From: an uncultured Mucispirillum sp.
GTDB taxonomy: Bacteria > Chrysiogenota > Deferribacteres > Deferribacterales > Mucispirillaceae
Reading direction: 5' to 3'
Length of the DNA: 6,148 nucleotides
Assembly: GCA_945947845.1 (NCBI GenBank)
Contig: CAMEZN010000116.1
Span: 1 to 6,148 of the forward strand
The position numbers and the translations under genes are program-made. How positions within the stretch are numbered: position 1 is the stretch's first letter; each line of letters begins with the position of its first letter. Under the pieces are notes generated by a model that saw nothing but the letters and a program-made list of their open reading frames with translations, did not search any database and had not been told where the DNA came from. Positions 1 to 5,619 of the stretch are shown piece after piece.

Positions 1-512
1 TTTTTTAATGATATACCATATATATCTATATATTTCAGACCATTATATAAAATCCCTTCATTAAAGATAACTGCACCATTACTTTTAATATATATTTTAT
101 CACTGCTGCATGAAATTGCTTCAATATACCCGGCTTTTCTTTCTGGAATATTAGAAAAAGCATTTTGTATATATGTAAATGAACTGCTGTTTTTATTTTG
201 AATAAGACTGCCATTAGAAGAAAAAAATAAAAGAATTTCTTTATCATTCTTTTTAATTACAGGCAGAGTTTTTTTAATACTTTTTTCAGCCCGCGGAGTA
301 AATGCAGCAAATGAACCATTTTTTACTTCTATTTTCCAAATATTTTCAGGCATTTTTTGTATAGAATATTTACACCCGTTATCACTTAATAAAAGATTAA
401 TATTATCATTATCTTTATTAATTAAAAGCGATGATGAAATACACTCATTTTTTTGCTTTAATGCACAAGATGAAACAAAAAAAACTATAAAAAAATATAT
501 AAAAAACTTCAT
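1..512 (-). CDS. Predicted lipoprotein of unknown function, 3' end outside window
   Basis: An open frame of 170 codons runs from an ATG at 512-510 to the window edge without a stop, so the C-terminus is missing. The N-terminus is a short type II signal peptide: MKFF, a run of Phe/Ile/Val, then the lipobox V-S-S-C with Cys16 as the likely lipidated residue. The mature part is rich in Ser, Asn, Lys and Ile, with alternating polar and hydrophobic residues that suggest mostly beta strands. I recognise no family. The start lies 4 bp after the pilM-like stop, with only a weak GGTG upstream, so translation is probably coupled to that gene. It does not look like PilN, which often follows pilM; PilN has no lipobox. 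Being a lipoprotein, it could be an envelope or pilus accessory factor, but that rests on position alone. A 70-codon frame at 35-247 overlaps it in another register and is less convincing. Confidence 0.75.
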   Translation of the reverse strand, partial: MKFFIYFFIVFFVSSCALKQKNECISSSLLINKDNDNINLLLSDNGCKYSIQKMPENIWKIEVKNGSFAAFTPRAEKSIKKTLPVIKKNDKEILLFFSSNGSLIQNKNSSSFTYIQNAFSNIPERKAGYIEAISCSSDKIYIKSNGAVIFNEGILYNGLKYIDIYGISLK

Positions 513-516
513 ATAC

Positions 517-1545
517 TTAATACACCAGCCCATGCAGAGCAAGCCCTAAAACAACAGAATAACTATATTTCTCTGTTGGTTTTATTCTACCAGCACTTTC
601 AGGCATAACGATAAAATCCCAAGGGTCAAGGTATTCAACAGGCACTCCATATTTATCATGTAATGCTTTTTCAAGCCCAAAAGTCTGGCAGGCACCGCCA
701 GAAAGATATATATGATGTGGCAGGGAACCACCTCTTAATTGGTAAAATTTTAAAGCATAATCAATTTCTTGTATATATTCTATGGAAAATATCCTATCTA
801 GTGTATTACGAACCTTATCTGGATTACTATATTCATCTGGATTTATTTTAATTTTTTCTGCTGTTTCACTATCAACATCTAAATCATGTTTAACAAGGTC
901 TGTAAAATATTTACCACCACGGCTCACTTCCCTGCAAAAATCAAAAAAACCATTTTTAATAAGGATAACAAATGAACCTATATGACCAACATGTAAAATA
1001 AGCTGAGTTTCTAAACTATTTGTTTTCTTTAAAGCTCTAAAAAGACGAACTATTGACATTGCTTTGGCTTCAATAGCATAAGGCTGTAATTTTGCAGATT
1101 CCAATACAGATACAAAATCTGTTATTGTATCTTTTTTTGCAGCAGTCATTACAATACTTGTGTGGTTATATAAATCCTGCGAAGGCAGAGCTTCAAAATC
1201 CATACACATTTCTTCCGGTTCCACATATACATATTGGTCTGCTATCCAGCGAAACTCCTTTAAATCGCCTAGACTGTCATTATTAACAAGCATTTTTCTT
1301 ACTATAACTGATGGCCCTTTTAATGCAACAGCTACTGAACGAACAGGAAATGAATCATCAATTGTATCTAAAATTCTGTTAACAAGTTCACCATAATCAT
1401 TGATTACACCATTTTCTGTAACTACACCGTCAAAAGTCTTATTACGAAGTTTATCAACAACAAACCCTGTTTTTGTTGCACTTAATAATACAGCTTTTAT
1501 TGCATTTGTGCCTATATCAAGCCCAATGTGGTATTTTTCAGACAT
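517..1545 (-). CDS. pilM: Type IV pilus assembly ATPase-like protein PilM
   Basis: The 342-residue protein has the actin/FtsA-like fold signature of PilM, close to the usual family length of about 350. PilM is a cytoplasmic protein that binds nucleotide and the N-terminal tail of PilN, linking the inner-membrane pilus platform to its motors. Visible motifs are the phosphate-1 loop GLDIGTNAIKAV (residues 8-19), the SRGGKYFTDLV connecting segment (208-218), the adenosine motif IYLSGGA (279-285) and the C-terminal VVLGLALHG (331-339). The phosphate-2 region (182-196) reads LILHVGHIGS, with His185 where the family normally has Asp. A GGAGAG ribosome site 9 bases before the ATG supports this start. 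It sits 26 bp after hisI and 4 bp before a lipoprotein gene, with no pilN or pilO following in the window. An FtsA or other ASKHA protein is less likely because the connecting segment and C-terminus fit PilM. Confidence 0.85.
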   Translation of the reverse strand: MSEKYHIGLDIGTNAIKAVLLSATKTGFVVDKLRNKTFDGVVTENGVINDYGELVNRILDTIDDSFPVRSVAVALKGPSVIVRKMLVNNDSLGDLKEFRWIADQYVYVEPEEMCMDFEALPSQDLYNHTSIVMTAAKKDTITDFVSVLESAKLQPYAIEAKAMSIVRLFRALKKTNSLETQLILHVGHIGSFVILIKNGFFDFCREVSRGGKYFTDLVKHDLDVDSETAEKIKINPDEYSNPDKVRNTLDRIFSIEYIQEIDYALKFYQLRGGSLPHHIYLSGGACQTFGLEKALHDKYGVPVEYLDPWDFIVMPESAGRIKPTEKYSYSVVLGLALHGLVY

Positions 1546-1571
1546 TAAAATATACTCTCCATATATTTAAT

Positions 1572-1892
1572 CTATTCAGAAAGTTCTCTAAAAAAACAAC
1601 TTTTATTTCCAGTATGACAAGCTGCACCAGTTTGATGAACAATATATAAAAGGCAGTCTTCATCACAATCAATCATAACTTTGACTATTTTCTGCAAATG
1701 GCCAGATGTTTCACCCTTTTTCCATAAAGATTTCCTGCTTCTTGAATAATAATAAGCATAGCCTTCACTTAATGTTTTTTCTAATGCTTCCTTATTTGCA
1801 TATGCCTGCATAAGCACTTCATTTGTCTCTGCTTCCTGCACGATAACTGGCACTAAACCTGCACCTTTATCAAAATCAACTTTTATGTTCAT
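1572..1892 (-). CDS. hisI: Phosphoribosyl-AMP cyclohydrolase HisI
   Basis: The protein (106 residues) is the single-domain cyclohydrolase that opens the purine ring of phosphoribosyl-AMP to give the ProFAR intermediate, the third step of histidine synthesis in the cytoplasm. It carries the family's signature blocks: GLVPVIVQ (12-19), [13 protein letters not shown] (25-37), [16 protein letters not shown] (50-65), the metal-binding DCDED (75-79) and the C-terminal [12 protein letters not shown] (91-102). The DCD aspartates bind Mg2+; Cys76, Cys92 and Cys99 match the zinc ligands. The length is that of a stand-alone HisI, so no HisE pyrophosphohydrolase domain is fused. The ATG follows an AGTAGGA ribosome site closely, 12 bp after the hypE stop. 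No other histidine gene is in the window, so it is separated from the rest of its pathway at this locus. Confidence 0.96.
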   Translation of the reverse strand: MNIKVDFDKGAGLVPVIVQEAETNEVLMQAYANKEALEKTLSEGYAYYYSRSRKSLWKKGETSGHLQKIVKVMIDCDEDCLLYIVHQTGAACHTGNKSCFFRELSE

Positions 1893-1904
1893 AATCCTAC
1901 TGCC

Positions 1905-2897
1905 TTAACATATTCTTGGTAAAAGCTCACCGGGTGGTAAATCTATATGACGTTTACCACCTGATATTGTATTTAAAATAACTTTATTATCACTTGTTAC
2001 TTCACCAATCACAGCTGCTCTTTCACCTTCTTTAACAGACTTTAATGCTTCTAAAACTTTTTCACAGTCATCAGCACCGCATATTATAACAGCAGCCCCT
2101 TCATTTGCAACACTTAGTGGGTCAAAACCTAAGGTATCACATAATTCAGCAACCTCCTGCCTTAAAGGAATTTTTTCTTCATCTATTAAAAAACCTTTAC
2201 CACTTTGTTCTGCTATTTCATTTAACACAGCAGCTAAACCACCCCTTGTTGCATCTCTTCCAAACTTTACATTATATGGGTATACTGCTTTCATCATATC
2301 ATTAAGACAAGCACAATCACTTGCAATATTCCCAGCAAAACCAAACTGTCCCCTTTCAAGCATAACTGCCATTCCATGACGAGCAATATCTGATGTTATT
2401 ATAACTTTATCCCCTTCTTTTACAGCAGAAAAGTCATTTAAGTTTTTAACAACCCTGCCCACTCCGCAGGTATTAATAATTACACCATCTATACCGCCAC
2501 GCTCTACTACCTTTGTATCGCCGCATACTATTTTTACACCAGCTTTTTTTGCTTCCTCTGCTGCACTTTTCACAATTTTTTCTAATTTTTCATAGCTGTA
2601 ACCTTCTGCAACAACAAGTGCAAAAGAAAGATACAGCGGTTCTGCACCACTAACAGATAAATCATTCACTGTGCCGCATATAGAAAGCTTCCCAATATTA
2701 CCACCATTAAAAAACTCTGGACGGATAACAAAAGAATCAGTTGTAAAAGCTGAATGAGTGCTTGTTTCTATATGAGAAGCATCACCAAGATTATTTAATA
2801 TATCGTTATCAAAATATTTTAATATAATATCTTTAATGAAATTAGATGTCTGCTTTCCACCGCCACCAATAGAAAGTGTTACTATTTTATCGTCCAT
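1905..2897 (-). CDS. hypE: Hydrogenase maturation carbamoyl dehydratase HypE
   Basis: HypE takes a carbamoyl group from HypF onto its C-terminal cysteine and dehydrates it with ATP to a thiocyanate, the source of the cyanide ligands of the [NiFe] site. The 330-residue protein ends in PRIC, with Cys330 as the carrier residue, which is diagnostic for the family. It has the PurM-like layout: a glycine-rich N-terminus (GGGG, 11-14), FTTDSFVIRP and FFNGGNIGKL (51-71), GTVNDLSVSGAEP (75-87), the GDTKVVERG nucleotide region (126-134), RDATRGGLAAVLNEIA (214-229) and GFDPLSVANEG (257-267). The N-terminal block reads SIGGGG where many homologues have HGSGG. An AGGTG ribosome site precedes the ATG, 10 bp after the hypD stop. 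The related PurM, SelD and ThiL enzymes lack the PRIC tail, so the assignment is secure. Confidence 0.97.
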   Translation of the reverse strand: MDDKIVTLSIGGGGKQTSNFIKDIILKYFDNDILNNLGDASHIETSTHSAFTTDSFVIRPEFFNGGNIGKLSICGTVNDLSVSGAEPLYLSFALVVAEGYSYEKLEKIVKSAAEEAKKAGVKIVCGDTKVVERGGIDGVIINTCGVGRVVKNLNDFSAVKEGDKVIITSDIARHGMAVMLERGQFGFAGNIASDCACLNDMMKAVYPYNVKFGRDATRGGLAAVLNEIAEQSGKGFLIDEEKIPLRQEVAELCDTLGFDPLSVANEGAAVIICGADDCEKVLEALKSVKEGERAAVIGEVTSDNKVILNTISGGKRHIDLPPGELLPRIC

Positions 2898-2907
2898 AAT
2901 AATACAC

Positions 2908-3993
2908 CTATCTTAAAAATTTATAATAAGCTGCACAAGTGCCTTCACCTGAAACCATACATGGCCCAACAGGGTCATCAGGAGTGCATCGTTTAGCAAA
3001 AAGTGGACATTCTTTTGGCTTGATTTTACCAGTTAATACCTGCCCGCATTTACAGCCTTTTATTTCAGTAATATTTTTCGGCTTTAATCCAAACCGTTTT
3101 AATGCATCATACTCAACATATTCCTGTCTAATTGCAAGGCCGCTTTTTTTAAGTTCACCAAGTCCTCTCCATACAGCATCACTTTCATAAAAAACTTTTG
3201 AAAGTATTGCCCTTGCATTAGCATTCCCTTCATCTGGCACAACACGTCTATATTTATTAACTATATGTAAATCCATACTATTTGATTGTTTAACTATTTC
3301 ATATACTGCATCAAGCATTTCAACAGGTTCAAACCCAGCAACTACTGCTGCTTTGCCGGCTTTGATTAAAGGCTCATATAACTGAATACCTGTTACAGCT
3401 GTAACATGACCGGGGCATAAAAAACCATCTAAATGAAGCTCTTTATCACTTAGTATTAAATCAAATGCAGCAGGCATTGTTTTACAAAAAGATAAAACAG
3501 ATAAATTTTTTAATCCCTTTTCCTTAGCTGCCATGATTAAAGCAGCAATAGTTGGTGCAGTTGTTTCAAAGCCGATTCCTAAAAATGTATAATGCTTATC
3601 TGGGTTGTTTTCTGCCAATGCCAATGTGTCAAGTGGTGAATATACCACATTTACATCTGCACCGCGAGCTCTTTTATCAATAAGAGTTTCACCATTACTG
3701 CCGGGAATACGAAGTAAATCACCAAAACTTACAACAGAAGCACCACATTCAAGCAGCTCAAAAAATAAATCAATCTCCCCCTGACTTGTAACACATACAG
3801 GGCAGCCGGGACCAGAAATAAGCTCCACATTTTCAGGAAGCATACTTCTAAGACCTGAACGAGCTATCGCCATAGTATGAGTGCCGCATACTTCCATTAT
3901 TTTATATGTTCTAGTAGTATCTGCTTCTTTTTTTATAGACTGGCTTACTTTTAAAGCCGTTTCTCTATCTCTAAATGGAATGTTTGGATTCAT
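2908..3993 (-). CDS. hypD: Hydrogenase maturation iron-sulfur scaffold protein HypD
   Basis: HypD is a [4Fe-4S] protein that, in complex with HypC, holds the iron while CO and two cyanides are attached, accepting the latter from HypE. All hallmark motifs are present in 361 residues: EVCGTHT (35-40 region, Cys36), GPGCPVC (61-67, the Cys64/Cys67 pair), GIGFETTAPT (139-148), FLCPGHVTAVTG (191-202) and VVAGFEPVEML (217-227). The C-terminal cluster domain contains Cys314, Cys316, Cys329, Cys336, Cys345 and Cys353 in the order GCKCG, ECPLF, RCTP, GPCMVSGEG and TCAA. Nothing is missing, so it should be functional. The start overlaps the end of hypC by 23 bp and has only a weak ribosome site, which suggests translational coupling and balanced production of the HypC-HypD complex. 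Confidence 0.98.
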   Translation of the reverse strand: MNPNIPFRDRETALKVSQSIKKEADTTRTYKIMEVCGTHTMAIARSGLRSMLPENVELISGPGCPVCVTSQGEIDLFFELLECGASVVSFGDLLRIPGSNGETLIDKRARGADVNVVYSPLDTLALAENNPDKHYTFLGIGFETTAPTIAALIMAAKEKGLKNLSVLSFCKTMPAAFDLILSDKELHLDGFLCPGHVTAVTGIQLYEPLIKAGKAAVVAGFEPVEMLDAVYEIVKQSNSMDLHIVNKYRRVVPDEGNANARAILSKVFYESDAVWRGLGELKKSGLAIRQEYVEYDALKRFGLKPKNITEIKGCKCGQVLTGKIKPKECPLFAKRCTPDDPVGPCMVSGEGTCAAYYKFLR

Positions 3994-4204
3994 CAGTATA
4001 GTCCAGTAAAAATTCTAATGTTTCTTTCGCTTCTTTTTCATCTATTTTAGAAATAGCAAACCCAGCATGAACAACTACCCAGTCTCCAACTTTTACATCA
4101 TCACCTAAAAAGATAGTAGAAATCTCTCTTTTTGTTCCAGCAACATCAACAGTTGCTACATGCATATCTAATTTTTCAATTAAACCCGGAAATCCTAAAC
4201 ACAT
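3971..4204 (-). CDS. hypC: Hydrogenase maturation chaperone HypC
   Basis: This 77-residue protein is of the HypC/HupF/HybG family, a small beta-barrel chaperone that binds HypD and then the hydrogenase large-subunit precursor, delivering the Fe(CN)2CO group. It opens with MCLGFPG; Cys2, exposed after removal of Met, is the essential iron-complex ligand. It also carries the family block VGDWVVVHAGFAISKID (39-55) and an acidic helical tail. A strong GAGGGAG ribosome site lies 5 bases before the ATG and overlaps the stop of the upstream rhomboid gene, 11 bp away. Its 3' end overlaps hypD by 23 bp. In some bacteria a second paralogue serves another hydrogenase; only one is visible here. Confidence 0.96.
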   Translation of the reverse strand: MCLGFPGLIEKLDMHVATVDVAGTKREISTIFLGDDVKVGDWVVVHAGFAISKIDEKEAKETLEFLLDYTDESKHSI

Positions 4205-4215
4205 AATAACTCCCT

Positions 4216-4956
4216 CTATTTTTTATTTATCTTTTCTTTTATTACTCTTGACAGCTTAATAAATATACCCAGCACCACTCCTGATAAAAAACCACCAATA
4301 TGTGTCCAGTATGCAACATTGGATATATTTATAAACCTGCTTTTAATACCAATGTATTCCTGAAAAGAATGGAGATATTCATTTAAGTTAAAAAACTGTT
4401 CTCCATACCACAAGGAAAGCTGAAATATTAAAAACAGCATAATAATTATAATAGCTGGTATATCTTTTATTATGGCATATATTAATAAAAATATAAATGT
4501 TTTTATTTTTGAAAAGGGGAAAAATATTACAAACAATCCCATAATACCAGCAACAGCACCACTTGAACCAATAACTGGATATTCAAGTGAAGGCATCATA
4601 AATGCTTCTGTTATTACTGCCATAACACCAATCACTATATATAGACATATAAACTTAACTGTGCCAAGATATTCTTCTACATTTTTACCAAAAATATATA
4701 AAAAATACATATTTACAGCAACATGCAGAAAACTGCTGTGTAAAAACATATATGTAAAAAATGACAGCATTTTTTCACTTACACTAACTATTTCAGAAGG
4801 CATTGAAAGTTTTAATGGCAAAAAACCATGGTCTGCAAAAAGAAGACCATGATAATTTATGCGGAAATATATATATACAGCTGTATTAATAAATATTAAC
4901 AGCCATACACCATAAGAAAATCTTGTTACTGGGATATTTGTTTTTAACGGAAACAT
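4216..4956 (-). CDS. Rhomboid family intramembrane serine protease
   Basis: From the ATG at 4956-4954 the product has 246 residues and about six hydrophobic helices. Rhomboids cut membrane proteins within the bilayer using a Ser-His dyad. The features seen are a typical N-terminus (MFPLKTNIPVTRF), the helix-2 motif HSSFLHVAVN with His73, His78 and the oxyanion Asn82, the nucleophile motif GSSGAVAG with Ser132, and the last-helix motif YWTHIGGFLSG with His219. The dyad is intact, so it should be an active enzyme; the substrate is unknown. The start was chosen because a longer in-frame version would begin at a TTG inside the promoter -35 box at 5010, while the chosen ATG has a GAGAGGGG site just upstream; an ATG at 4968 is possible but lacks such a site. 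It is first in the operon and 11 bp before hypC, with no known role in hydrogenase maturation. Confidence 0.93.
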   Translation of the reverse strand: MFPLKTNIPVTRFSYGVWLLIFINTAVYIYFRINYHGLLFADHGFLPLKLSMPSEIVSVSEKMLSFFTYMFLHSSFLHVAVNMYFLYIFGKNVEEYLGTVKFICLYIVIGVMAVITEAFMMPSLEYPVIGSSGAVAGIMGLFVIFFPFSKIKTFIFLLIYAIIKDIPAIIIIMLFLIFQLSLWYGEQFFNLNEYLHSFQEYIGIKSRFINISNVAYWTHIGGFLSGVVLGIFIKLSRVIKEKINKK

Positions 4957-4958
4957 AG

Positions 4959-4966
4959 CCCCTCTC
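4959..4966 (-). promoter_or_regulatory. Ribosome binding site fixing the rhomboid start
   Basis: GAGAGGGG ends two bases before the ATG at 4956; with GAGAGG as the pairing core the gap is four. It is somewhat close, but it is the only purine-rich site in the short leader, and it favours this ATG over the in-frame one at 4968. Confidence 0.65.
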
Positions 4967-4981
4967 ATTACTTTGAAGAGT

Positions 4982-5010
4982 ATTATAGTAGTTTGAAAAA
5001 ATAATTGCAA
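4982..5010 (-). promoter_or_regulatory. Sigma70-type promoter of the rhomboid-hypCDE-hisI-pilM operon
   Basis: On the minus strand TTGCAA (5010-5005) is followed after exactly 17 bp by TATAAT (4987-4982), a perfect -10 box. Transcription would begin near 4975, leaving a leader of about 19 bases before the rhomboid ATG. The site lies directly after the terminator of the upstream gene and is the only convincing promoter seen ahead of the seven-gene run. No operator was recognised beside it. Confidence 0.8.
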
Positions 5011-5040
5011 ATATTTTTATAAAAAAAGAAGAAATGAAAT

Positions 5041-5066
5041 ACAAAAGGCAGATGATACCATCTGCC
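5041..5066 (-). terminator. Rho-independent terminator of the secreted PepSY-like gene
   Basis: The arms GGCAGATG (5047-5054) and CATCTGCC (5059-5066) are perfectly complementary, an 8-bp stem with a 4-base loop. Read on the minus strand, the stem is followed by TTTTGT. It lies 37 bp after the stop at 5104 and separates the PepSY-like genes from the rhomboid promoter. The T tract is short, so some read-through is possible. The plus-strand side has no T run, so it works in one direction only. Confidence 0.82.
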
Positions 5067-5103
5067 ATATAATGTGTAATATTGATTGAGTGAAAAAAAT
5101 ATG

Positions 5104-5526
5104 CTATTTTGTTCTTGTATATGCTACCGGACCGCCTACCCTGCCCCATGGGTCCACATGGAAGAAAAATGAATTTCCACTGCCGTCTTTTACATATACT
5201 CTATAAGCCTGCATACCTCTGCCAGCCCTGTTAAAAGATTCTACTGACTCAATATAGTAACCTTTTAAGTTTTGAATATATTTTTCAACAGCATTTTTTG
5301 CTTGGTCAGCAGTAACTATTACTGGCTCGCCCATAGCCATACCCTTACCACCTTTGCCTGCTTTTGGCCCATAAAAGCCACCTGTGCATAATGGACAATC
5401 AGGATAAGGACAGTTATAATATGCACCATTATTGCTATTTTTATTTTGTGCACCAGTATTTGCCTGAGCAAATACAAACCCTGCCATAACAAAAACCATA
5501 AGCAATGATAATACTATCCGTTTCAT
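5104..5526 (-). CDS. Secreted protein with Cys cluster and one PepSY-like domain
   Basis: The 140-residue product begins with a clear Sec signal peptide: MKR, a hydrophobic core and AGFVFA, with cleavage likely after Ala20 before QANTG. The mature part has an Asn-rich stretch, then a CPYPDCPLC cluster (Cys39, Cys44, Cys47), a Gly/Lys/Met-rich linker (48-66) and a folded domain from about 67 to 137. That domain has a helix with QAKNAVEKYIQNLKGYYI, then strands ending in FFFHVDPWGRVGGP. It resembles PepSY domains in order of elements and matches both repeats of the upstream neighbour, so the two genes are paralogues. The cysteines could bind a metal or form disulfides in the periplasm; this is inference. 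A strong GGGAGGT site precedes the ATG by about six bases. A terminator follows. The exact function is unknown. Confidence 0.88.
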   Translation of the reverse strand: MKRIVLSLLMVFVMAGFVFAQANTGAQNKNSNNGAYYNCPYPDCPLCTGGFYGPKAGKGGKGMAMGEPVIVTADQAKNAVEKYIQNLKGYYIESVESFNRAGRGMQAYRVYVKDGSGNSFFFHVDPWGRVGGPVAYTRTK

Positions 5527-5619
5527 AATATACCTCCCAAAACTTACATACTTATCTACCTCATCTCTATATTGTATGACAAATTAATAAAGATAAAGTT
5601 CTATAAAATTAATATAATT
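5527..5619 (-). promoter_or_regulatory. 93-bp AT-rich gap between the two PepSY-like genes, possible weak promoter
   Basis: The gap holds the GGGAGGT ribosome site of the downstream gene (5532-5538). A TTGTCA (5577-5582) could be a -35 box, with TAGATA (5553-5558) 18 bp on as a poor -10; alternatively TACAAT (5571-5576) is a good -10 without a matching -35. No GC-rich terminator stem lies after the upstream stop, so the two genes may be co-transcribed. Confidence 0.25.

Noticed and set aside
35..247. Minus-strand 70-codon frame with a hydrophobic start
   Set aside because: It lies in another register inside the lipoprotein gene, which is open for 170 codons, has a lipobox and is spaced like an operon member.
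663..1396. Several plus-strand frames opposite pilM
   Set aside because: They are short overlapping shadows of a gene with clear family motifs.
4472..4852. Plus-strand 126-codon frame opposite the rhomboid gene
   Set aside because: It is the complement of a gene with an intact catalytic dyad and has no ribosome site or recognisable domain.
4886..5149. Minus-strand 87-codon frame
   Set aside because: It would cross the terminator and the promoter and overlaps the ends of two well-supported genes; no family resemblance.
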